Of a stretch of DNA of 64,000 nucleotides, positions 20,885 through 30,375 are shown piece by piece (the stretch's first letter is position 1; each line of letters begins with the position of its first letter). The DNA is taken from NCBI GenBank assembly GCA_026770025.1, contig JAMXDE010000028.1:434001-498000 (forward strand), written 5' to 3'. The translations under genes were made by a program, and so were the position numbers. The notes under the pieces were generated by a model, which had not been told where the DNA came from, made no database searches, and was given only the letters and a program-made list of their open reading frames with translations. The DNA comes from Craspedostauros australis. Taxonomy: Eukaryota > Bacillariophyta > Bacillariophyceae > Mastogloiales > Achnanthaceae.

Positions 20885-23800
20885 ATGGTCCAATTCACAT
20901 CCGCAGCAGTCGCTGCTGTCGTTCTTGGCATCAGCGTTGCCAACGTTGATGCCTTTGCTGGAATCAAGTCCACCGGCCATGCTTCCTCCCTCAAAATGGT
21001 GCGTCCCGTCCGATCATGCCTTTCGTGCATGCAATGTCGTGTCGGAATGCGAGGCGATGCGATGCGATGTTCTTCGCAATGGCTGGCGTTCATCATGGTC
21101 ACATGGTCATCTTCATCGTTATCTTTGTCGTCACATGTTACCATCAATCTTTAATGATTGTGATGATGGCATGAGACATTGAAGCGATGAATGGTGATGG
21201 GTTGATTGATGCCTCTCTTGATGCCTCTCTTGATGCCTTTTCGGGTGACGGCCAATTCCAACTGGAACCACGCAAAAAGATTCGGCCAACTTGAATCTGC
21301 GAAGGCGAAAGACGGAAACATCACATCACTTTGTGCATTCAACAGCATTCAACAACAATTCAGGACAGAATTGCGAAGAAGCAAGCTTGTGGTTGTGAAG
21401 ATGTCGCTGGTGCTCAACTTGATGTTGAAGCGGATGCGCTGACGTTCCGCCGTACCAACGTTATTCGTATCCCCAAAGTCAATGGCATGATGGGCAACAG
21501 ATGACGACCGACAAGCGACACGCACATCGATCTGGACAATGGACACAGACACGCACATGCATGTGTGCGTTGATGCATTGATGTCGAGGTCTCGATGTCG
21601 GTGTTGTTGCCACTCTCGCGATGTCATCGTCTTCGTCTCCATCGCGGCTTGGTGCAAATTTGAAATGAACACTCTCACTATAAAATATCTCCTCCTGCAG
21701 AAATGCTCACTTGTCATCTCTTTTCATTCCTCTGCCTTCGCTGCTATATTCCGTCTCTCCACAATCTGCCAAATCACCAACAGTCCACCCAGGAGGCACC
21801 ATCCGCATCCGATGTTTTGTGGACGCCATCTTGGAAGAGCGGAGACCGCGACGAGAAATTCGGCCCGGTCCTTGACTACTGCGCCGACCTGCACGAAGTC
21901 ACACGACGCAAGACCAGAACCGTCACATGCGGACCCATCAACTTCGGATCGGACCACCCCATCGTGAGGCAGACCATGGCGACCACCAGCACGGCCGACG
22001 TCGATGCCACCATCGAGCAGGTCATGCGCTGCGCCGACAAGGGATTCGACCTCGTCCGCATCACCGTGCAGGGACGTCGCGAGGCCGATGCCAGCATGAA
22101 GATCCGCGAGGGGCTCTTCAAGAAGGGATACGACATCCCCCTCTGCGCCGACATGCACTTCCAGCCAAAGGTCGCCATGATGGTCGCCGAGGCCGTCGAG
22201 AAGATCCGCATCAACCCAGGTAACTTCGCGGACGGAACCAAGGACTTTGACGAGAAGATTTACGAAACCGAGGAGGATTACGCCAAGGAACGCCAGTACC
22301 TCCTCGACGCCATGTACCCGCTCGTCGAGAAGTGCAAGGACCTCGAGCGTTGCATGCGCATCGGTACCAACCACGGATCCCTCTCCTCGCGCGTCCTGTC
22401 GTTTTACGGAGACACCCCACGCGGCATGGTCGAATCGGCCCTCGAATTCGCCGACATCTGCCGCTCGCAGGATTACCACAACTTCGTCTTCTCCATGAAG
22501 GCCAGCAACCCTCTCGTCATGGTGCAGTCCTACCGTCTCCTCGCGGCCGAGCAGTACCGCTTGGGATGGGACTACCCATTGCATTTGGGAGTCACGGAGG
22601 CCGGAGAAGGTGAGGACGGACGGATGAAGTCCGCCATCGGTATCGGAACCCTCCTGGCCGATGGTCTCGGTGACACCATCCGTGTTTCCCTCACCGAGGA
22701 TCCAGAGTTCGAGTACGAGCCATGCAACCGTCTCGCGGAGATTGCCGACTCTCGCGTGGCCAGCAAGAACCCGGAGGCCAAGGCAGAACAGGCCGCCGTC
22801 AAGAAGTACACCGACACGCGTGACATCACCGCATTCGCCCGCCGCCAGGGTCAGCTGCCAGAGGCCAAGGAGGACGAGCCAGTCGATGCCAGCGGATTTT
22901 TGAACCGCGACGGTAGCGTCGTCTCAGTCGTCAAGCCAGAAATGTTTGACATCGAGAGCGCCCAGTACCTCTACCAGGACCTCGGATGCAAGACCGCCGT
23001 CGGTATGCCATTCAAGGACATTGCCACGTCGGACTCCATCTACATGCGCACCATCCCACCGTCCTCCAACACCAAGGCGCGCACAGCCATGCGCCGATTG
23101 ATCGAGGTCAACATGGGTATCATCGTCCCAGCTGAAGAATTGGAGAAGGATCCATTGCCAAACGCCGTCGCTCTCATGACCTTGGAGGACGCCGTTGCCA
23201 AGGAAGGAAAGGTAAGTGGATCTTCCATGCATGCATCCACGCATGGCTCTGCGAGGGGTTGTGGTAGAAATTGATGCTGCGATCAGGCGGAGCGCTTCTT
23301 CCACTCTTGTCTTGGTGTGATGCTGCTGTGTAACTTGATGGTATCTGATGTACTGTTGCGGCCTTTGGGCAAATGTAACTATCAAGCCGGTATTGTCGTA
23401 TGGTATTGCTGCGCAGTCCATTGCTCACAACTGTTGCTTGCGCTTTTCAAACAATTGATGTTGTGGCCACATCATCGATCCAACGATACTACGAACGCTA
23501 CGACAATAACATCAACGACAATAACACATTTACAAATGAACAGCTCCCAGAGGGTGCCATCCGCTTGGCGGTCGAAATCAACGGAGATGAAGACGACGAG
23601 ACCATCATGAAGGTGAAGGACCTCAACCCAGCCATGTGCTTCCTGAAGCCAAAGGAAGGCCTCTCTGCTCTGCACGCATCCCGACGAGTGTTCGAGATCT
23701 TCAAGGCCAACGACATCCAGACTGCCGTGATCCACCACTTCACCACCGACACCGATGACTCCAACGAGCTCGCCTTGCAGCTCGGAACCAACGTTGGCTC

Positions 23801-24269
23801 CCTCCTCACGGACGGAAATGGTGACGGTGTCATGATCGAGGAGACCGGCGGAACCAAGTTCTCCGTGAACTTCCTGCGATCGACGTCGTTCTCCACCCTG
23901 CAGGGATCCCGCATGAGAAGTACCAAGACCGAATTCGTCTCGTGTCCATCATGCGGCCGCACTCTGTTCGACCTCCAGGAAACCACCGCCGACATCCAGG
24001 CCGCCACGGGACACCTGCCAGGCGTGACTGTCGCCGTGATGGGGTGCATCGTGAACGGACCAGGTGAGATGGCCGACGCTGACTTTGGATACGTCGGAAC
24101 CATCCCAGGAAAGGTGGACCTGTACTACGGCAAGGAGGTTGTGCGCAAGAGCGTTCCAAACGAGGAAGCCGTTGATGCCCTCATCGACCTCATCAAGGAA
24201 TACGACATGTGGAAGGACCCAGAGCCAGAGGAGGAGGAACAGACAGAAGAAGCCGTCGCCTCAGCTTAA
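20885..24269 (+). CDS. ispG: 4-hydroxy-3-methylbut-2-enyl diphosphate synthase, plastid (HDS/IspG)
   Basis: HDS is the iron-sulfur enzyme that converts MEcPP to HMBPP in the plastid MEP isoprenoid pathway. Three exons join in phase 0: 20885-20998, 21793-23211, 23544-24269, giving 752 residues. Donors are GTGCGT and GTAAGT. The first acceptor could also be used nine bases upstream, at 21784, in frame. Exon 1 encodes a signal peptide ending VDAFAG, the complex-plastid leader. [16 protein letters not shown] starts the barrel, and the large middle insert marks the plant-type enzyme. Cluster ligands are C645 and C648 ([10 protein letters not shown]) and C679 ([10 protein letters not shown]). Length fits plant HDS (about 740). 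The C-terminal Glu-rich tail is variable. Confidence 0.96.
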
Positions 24270-24587
24270 GCGCGAAGCTGTTGCATCGAGCAGTGCTCTC
24301 ATACGAGCCAGAGTACAATAAATTGACTTCAACAAAGCAACTCGTGTCCGTGAACGACCGCTCCATCACCAATACATATAACAGCTCGTCCAGTACGCGG
24401 TCGATTCCAATCGCGTTCTACCCCTGTTTGCTGCAGCACAGTAATTCCTGAGTGGAATACTCTACGAGATGTTCGATGTACAAACATGATGCTCTCCAAG
24501 GATATTGTTATACAGTATTATATTATACTACTCCACCATTCACTGTTGCCGTTGCTGTCGTTGTTTCGCGGGTACAGAAGGGAATCG
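24270..24587. other. Convergent 3' region, HDS / GNAT
   Basis: This 318-base stretch lies between two converging stop codons and holds both 3' ends. It is AT-rich near 24500-24530. No gene is visible. Confidence 0.5.
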
Positions 24588-25310
24588 TCACGTTTCACGG
24601 GACATTTGGTTGACTTGCGGAGAAGTCGTTGTTGCTGCGGACGGCACCGTCGTTTGACCATGCGCCCTTGCTCGTTCCATCTCCTCCTTGGTCGGCAACA
24701 GCTTCTCCATGTAGAGGACCGTCCAGTACTTGCACCCCAGACAGCAGAACACGAAGAGACCCGTGCAACAGGCATCGCACTCGTCGCCCCCGCGAGGATC
24801 CTTCTTGACGACGTACCCCTTGCGCTTGTACAATCGCACGGCACCATCGTTGGCTCCCATGACCTCCAGCGAGAGCCTGTTGTATCCTTGATCGATCGAG
24901 AATTCATCCGCCCATGCCAGCAACCGCGATCCGATGCCTTTGCCCGTGTGGTCGGGATGCGTGGCAATGAATTCGACATGAGCTTCGCCTGGGAGCACAC
25001 TGTGACGCAACGATGAAGGCAGATCGAAGTCTCCTGGATCGCCACGGAGCTGGAGCTGCATCGCTCCCAGCACAATGCCAGGAAAGTCCGGTGACTTGAC
25101 CACGCGGCAATGCTGTATCTTCTGCGGGTACTTCCGCAGATACTTCCTGTAGGATTTGCCACCGTCGGTGCTACCGCCTTTCTCGGCGAACGCGAGGGAC
25201 TTCATGTTCGCCAGAGCCTCGAAGTCGCCCTCGGTCGGCACCACGACCTCCAGATTTGCTGGGTTTGGTTGGCTTGGGGTGGCAGTGGCAGTTTCAACAT
25301 TACTCGTCAT
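24588..25310 (-). CDS. GNAT-family N-acetyltransferase with Cys-rich segment
   Basis: The 240-residue protein has the acetyl-CoA-binding loop of GNAT enzymes (HPDHTGKGIGSRLL, residues 118-131) and the second signature GANDGAVRLYKRKGY. It should transfer an acetyl group to an amine; the substrate is not predictable. An insert near residues 178-193 carries seven Cys (CDACCTGLFVFCCLGC). It could bind metal or be S-acylated for membrane contact, and it is not part of the GNAT core. No transit peptide is obvious. The ATG at 25310 is the first in the frame. Confidence 0.88.
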   Translation of the reverse strand: MTSNVETATATPSQPNPANLEVVVPTEGDFEALANMKSLAFAEKGGSTDGGKSYRKYLRKYPQKIQHCRVVKSPDFPGIVLGAMQLQLRGDPGDFDLPSSLRHSVLPGEAHVEFIATHPDHTGKGIGSRLLAWADEFSIDQGYNRLSLEVMGANDGAVRLYKRKGYVVKKDPRGGDECDACCTGLFVFCCLGCKYWTVLYMEKLLPTKEEMERARAHGQTTVPSAATTTSPQVNQMSRET

Positions 25311-26888
25311 GATCGATGGAAGTTCGTATTCGTTGGGTGCTGTGTATGGTAAGGAAAATAGAATGATATATTAGAATATATTCTATAATATATTACTTGT
25401 TGACAGTGCCTTCTTCGGAGTTGATTCGTTGCAATGAGCAGACGTGTGAGCGCAGTGGATCTTGCGGCTCGTAGATTGTGAGACGAAGCTGAAGCGAATG
25501 TCATATCCGTCCCTTGCTCTCTCTTTCTCTGGAGATATCAGGCATGTCCATGTTCATAATTGCCCATCGTTGCCCATCGTTGCCCATCGTTGCCCATCGT
25601 TGCCCATCGTTGCTCATCGTTGCCCACCACAACAAACTATACTCTCTCTTGAGCTGGTCTTGGTCTTGCTCATGATCTTTTGATCATGCTCTTGATGGTA
25701 TTTGTGTCTGCGCATGTGGTGGCTTCGGATTGCGCATGTTCTTGTTGGTTCCTTGTGTTGGCTGTTTCCTCACGAAAATCGTTTCTTGGTCGCGGATACC
25801 ATCATCCAAGAATCAACTTCGAGGGAATCCCTCCGAAGATGACGGATTGCGTGTCACCACACAAAGCAAAGAGACGGCCGCAGAGACGCAAAGCTGTAAT
25901 GACGGCGGAGAAGTTGGCCCAGCCTGACACGGAGGGAGCAATGGCGACCGCAGCAGATCGTGCCAACCGTGGCAGCTCTGTCAAGTCGAGCCAGCCACGA
26001 TTCGTTGCTCTCCGCTGTTGGCGAACATTGTGGCTGTCTCCCCCATGCTGATGATGTCTCTTCGTCGACTTCATCGGTGGTAGCGATGGGCATCGTCCGG
26101 TATGGGTGATCGGATCGAAGACGATTATATGCGCATCATCCAAAAGTCGTCGCGCTCTACCATTTTGTGCCGAGCGTCATCGCACAAGAGCGGAGAGGTG
26201 GATGAGGTCTGTTCGATCCATGGACCAATCAACCACACAAGGGCTCTCTGCTCGTGCCGTTGCTGTTACCATAGTCGATAGATGAGACTGAAGATGCCAC
26301 CGGAGCAGCCGTACCCATCGCCCATGGTCGTAGCTCGTGCAGGGACGGAGAAGTGGAGCGGAGAGGTGGAAGATTCTCGTGATCACGCTTCTGTGTGGGT
26401 TCGTGTTCCAGACTGGCGTCGGCCAGGCCAAGACAACCTCTTGAAAGAAGCGAACCACCAAGAAGTCACCGCCAATTAACGTTCTTCCATGTCCAGATCG
26501 TGTGAGGGCAGATGGCAACTTGGATACGACATCAACAACAGGTCAAAAGAAAGGGAGAAATTGAACTTGGCAACGGGGAGTCTTCTCCCGGAACTTCTCC
26601 CCAAACATTGCACAGCGCGAGACCGTCATGCAGTTCACCAAGACATGACGCATTGCATTGGGTGCATCACGAAACATCACATCACGAAGTTGAACCAGCA
26701 CAACAGGTCGCACGGCACAGAACAATGCACAACATCACGAAGAGAAGACGAAAGACGAAGAATGGTGGCAAGCCGTCATAAATTGAAAACAGTTCTCAAA
26801 GCAGTCAACTTCGCTCGCTCGCTCACAGAACAACTCAACCACTCCCCACTGACCAGCTAATCCACCAGCTAATCAACAACCACTCACA
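25311..26888. other. Divergent intergenic region, GNAT / hemerythrin
   Basis: About 1.6 kb separate two divergent starts. A 10-base minisatellite lies at 25561-25627. Frames such as 25802-26143 minus lack protein-like composition, and I see no gene. Confidence 0.5.
25561..25627. repeat. 10-base minisatellite (TGCCCATCGT)
   Basis: Six tandem copies of TGCCCATCGT, one with a C-to-T change, plus a partial seventh. Near-perfect copies suggest recent expansion. Confidence 0.95.
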
Positions 26889-27875
26889 ATGGGAAACTGC
26901 TCCAACAAACCCGCCGAACAAGTCGATGCCACCGCCAACACCAAGGCCGCGGCCGACACAGCTGCCAAGCCAGAGCAGGCTGCAGCCGGCGGCAGCGCGC
27001 CTCCCAATCCCATGATCTTCGCTCTCATGAGAAACGGCCACGAAGTCCTGCGTGGCGCGATGGCGGACGTTTCCGAACATCTCGACAACGGCGACGCGGA
27101 GGCTGCAGCCGCGACGTACCTCAAGTTCGAGCGATGGATGGGGCTTCACAAGCGCATGGAGGAGGGCAACGGGTCGCCGGAAACGCCGAGAGGATTCTTC
27201 GCCATCCTGGATGAGAACTTTGATGGCGTGGCCAAGGAGAATGGTCTCTACGCCGATCATGAGGCTTTGGACAAGCTGGAGCATGAAATGTCGGAAGCTT
27301 GCAAGCAGGAGGAGAAGGATTTGGGACGCCTCAAGGAGCTGTGGGCCAACTTCAAGGCGGAGAACGAAAGTCACCTCAAGAAGGAGGAGGGCGTCATGAT
27401 GCCACGCGTCATGCAGCTCAAGAAGAACGGCACCAACTTGAAGCAGGTCATGAAGACTGAGATCCTGCCTTTGGTACGTTCTGCAACAGACATGGCATTG
27501 CTCCTGCTGCTCTACCTCGCATGCTGTTCGATGCTATTGTATCATATGCCACGTTTACTCCGTGTCGTGTACCACACACTTGTTCCCATGCCATTCTCAC
27601 CGCTCGTTTACCATCCTGCGATTATCCGTTGACAACACTTGCAAATACAGGTCGGAGATGTGGACAGCGAAGACTTTGAGTTCTTTGTCCGCTTTGCTAA
27701 TGAGACCCTCAACAAACATACAGGAGGCATGCCGCGAGTCCGCGTCTTCGATCACGCGCTCTGGGCTTGTGTGGAAGAGAGCACGTGGAAGAAGTGCGAC
27801 GAGTGGATCAAGGAGTCCGTTTCCGATGAGCATTATTCTCAGTTGCAGGCCGCCATCAACGGCGTTGCCGCCTGA
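26889..27875 (+). CDS. Hemerythrin-like (HHE) protein, probably N-myristoylated
   Basis: Two exons join in phase 0: 26889-27473 and 27651-27875, giving 269 residues; the donor is GTACGT and the acceptor ATACAG. The start MGNCSNK fits N-myristoylation at Gly2 with Cys4 open to palmitoylation, so the protein is probably membrane-tethered. After an Ala-rich linker the helices carry the His and Glu pattern of a hemerythrin/HHE di-iron bundle: NGHEV, GLHKRMEE, YADHEALDKLEHE, NESHLKKEEGVMMP and FDHALW. Such domains bind oxygen, iron or nitric oxide or act as sensors; the role here is not shown. The exact ligand set needs a structural model. Confidence 0.82.
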
Positions 27876-28424
27876 TCAATCCAGCACAATTGAAGCAGGC
27901 AGGCAAACTCCAAACTACTGCGAGGACGATCGAGGGACAACAAAGAAACGTTCGCACAGGCTGACAACTCTCTTGTCCATCTGTCTGTTGCGAGACATCG
28001 TCCCACTCCTTTGCAGATACATGTTCCATCACCAAGGCAAGTGATTTTTGTTCCATCCATAGTATGAGTACAGGCATGGCAGAGTACCTCGAATGGATTC
28101 ATTGACCAACTCCATGCTCTCTCAGCCTTTGCCAAACACATTCCTTCATCATAAACGTAACTCTCCGTGTATTAGTATTAGTCCAGACATGCCTTTGTAG
28201 CTCGTACACAATACTCAAGTACTCGGAGGCACACATCAAGGCACACGGTTAAAGGAGTCGCCTACTCCACTCTTGCCCATTTCGCTTGACTATCAAGCTT
28301 CGACTCCACTCAATGTTCACATCGCAATTTCAAGGGCCACCCCATCCGCGTCCTCTATCAGTGCACTATGTACGCGTATGTATTGTACGATACAATGATG
28401 CAATCCTCTTATTCTACTCGTTGT
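27876..28424. other. Convergent 3' region, hemerythrin / pirin
   Basis: About 550 bases separate two converging stop codons. It should hold both 3' ends. I see no gene or repeat. Confidence 0.5.
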
Positions 28425-29468
28425 TTATTGCTGAACCTCCAGCATGTCCGTACGGCCTGCACCATCGACCTTGGCCATGACGTACATAAGGACATGCGCA
28501 CGTGGCCCGTTCTCTGTTTCTTCCACTTCAGCAGCCTCCACCACGAGGTTGCCTCCGCCAGTGATCTCGGATGCATCATGTCGCTTCAGCAGCTTGCCGT
28601 TCACCTTGACGGACCCTTCCATGCAAAGCAGATATGCTTGGCGGTCGTCCCCCAAATCAAAGGACACCGACTTGCCCGTCTCCAACTCCGTGGCGTACAT
28701 GTCCGTATCCTGGTTGATCTTGACCGGCGTCTCCACGCCCGCGTCCATAACGCCGGATACCAAGTGCTGCCACTTGTTTGTGCGATCGGCTGCAGACTTG
28801 GTGCCATCGGACGAACCGTAGTTCGGTTCGAGACCGTATCGCGATGGCACGATCCATGTCTGGATGAACCGCAACGGCTTGTCGCCGTGATTGAATTCGG
28901 AATGACGCAAGCCACGTCCCGCCGTCATGAACTGGATGGAACCACGTCCCAGCGACTCCTTGGTGCCCATGTTGTCCTGATGCGTGAGCTCGCCTTCCAC
29001 GATGTACGTGATGATCTCCATGTTGCGGTGCGGATGGGTGCCGAAGCCACGGTGCGGTTGGACAAGGTCGTCGTTCATGACGCGCAGCACGCCAAAATCG
29101 GAATTGCCCGGGTTGCGGTACTCGGCGAAAGAGAAATGGAATCTGGATTTGAGCCAGTTCCCGTTGGTCCAAGCTGGATCATTCTTCTCGTTGTCGCCGT
29201 TGCCGAACCACGCGGGGTTGGGCTCGCTGACAAAGAGCCTGCTCTGTGGGATGACGTTGATCTTCGGTGATGTCATGGCGGATGATGGAGATGGAACTGA
29301 TGGGTTGTTGCAGGAACCTGCCGAAGATGAGGAAGCAGAAGATGGCGACGGTGATGCGGTCAGCGATGTCACGAATGGAACGGAGGCGGCCGTCAGCAGC
29401 AGAACACAGGCAGCCGTCAATGCTGTTGATCCGTTGAACACTGAGTTGGGGAAGATGGATGGTGTCAT
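28425..29468 (-). CDS. Pirin-family bicupin protein
   Basis: Pirins are iron-binding double-cupin proteins, known as quercetinase-like enzymes and as transcription cofactors. The metal site is visible in the N-terminal cupin: H145 and H147 (GFGTHPHRNMEI) and H189 with E191 (LRHSEFN), matching the family's three His and one Glu. The 347 residues exceed the usual ~290 because of an N-terminal extension: a hydrophobic stretch (about 15-36) followed by a Ser/Pro-rich linker. That looks like a signal peptide or anchor. Translation from M65 (MTSPKINVIP) would give a plain cytosolic or nuclear pirin, so dual products are possible. Confidence 0.93.
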   Translation of the reverse strand: MTPSIFPNSVFNGSTALTAACVLLLTAASVPFVTSLTASPSPSSASSSSAGSCNNPSVPSPSSAMTSPKINVIPQSRLFVSEPNPAWFGNGDNEKNDPAWTNGNWLKSRFHFSFAEYRNPGNSDFGVLRVMNDDLVQPHRGFGTHPHRNMEIITYIVEGELTHQDNMGTKESLGRGSIQFMTAGRGLRHSEFNHGDKPLRFIQTWIVPSRYGLEPNYGSSDGTKSAADRTNKWQHLVSGVMDAGVETPVKINQDTDMYATELETGKSVSFDLGDDRQAYLLCMEGSVKVNGKLLKRHDASEITGGGNLVVEAAEVEETENGPRAHVLMYVMAKVDGAGRTDMLEVQQ

Positions 29469-30375
29469 GTGAATGGCAGGAGGACTGTTTGTGGCGTGTG
29501 CTTTTCAGAGGAATGTTGTGATGGATGATTGCAGTTCGTTGAATGTTGTATGCTTGCTTCTCGAAGTGTAGTCGGCCGGTATGGCAATGTCAGCGTCGAG
29601 TATTCAGATTGGTGTGTTATTTGCGCAAGATTTGCGAATTGTGAGAGCAAGGCCCATGATCTGGCGATGAGCGCAGGCGACGCGAGGTTGGAAGTGCACG
29701 ATGGGCAATGGATGATGTGATACTCTGCTACACGAGTATGTCTGCAGGGATCTTCTCCTTGTCGCCAGGGAAGCAACTCGCGCCGACGAACATCGCCTGA
29801 TGGATGTTCCACGACGTCGTCGGAGATGTTGGTGTTGCGCTACGACCGACTATACTTGGACTCTGTTGTTCCCATCGTCGCTGTTGCGTTCGGTGAGACG
29901 TTGTTCTTGTCATCTTTCGCCACAATGTCAACCCACCTTTAGTCCCGCATTCACAGGACTCGGCGATGTTTGGCGAAGTTCATTTTGTTTCCTGTTTCCT
30001 TCCATTTCGCCGATTTTGGTTCCTATCTCCGATCTGATCAATTTCGACCGATTTGTGGAAGATGTTGACAAGAACGGCAACCTCGCCGACTTGAAGTGAT
30101 TCGATCGAGTCGTCTGTATCTGGTTATGAGACAACGCGGTCACTTTTTTGGAAGCCAATCACACCAACAAACCAATTCGAGAAACACAAGGAAAGCAACC
30201 AAACGATGACATGGATGATGCCTCCTCGCTCACCAAATGGATGTGGAGTGAATTTGTTCTGCGTGTTGGGATGTTGGTGTGCTCGTCGCATAAACAGATA
30301 GATACCCACTGACAGTGTACGTATTCCAACAAGAATACCAACACCAACATCAACACCAACACCACCTGCGCAACC
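29469..30375. other. Divergent intergenic region, pirin / NOL10
   Basis: Some 900 bases lie between two outward-facing starts and should hold both promoters. The last 50 bases before NOL10 are rich in AACACC. No gene is recognised. Confidence 0.5.

Noticed and set aside
21724-22584. 286-codon minus-strand frame
   Set aside because: It is the antisense of HDS exon 2. Biased third positions of the real gene keep the opposite frame open.
25561-25627. Tandem repeats as a CRISPR array
   Set aside because: The units abut with no spacers and the genome is eukaryotic; it is a plain minisatellite.
28368-29270. 300-codon plus-strand frame
   Set aside because: It is antisense to pirin, whose metal-binding residues are intact on the other strand.
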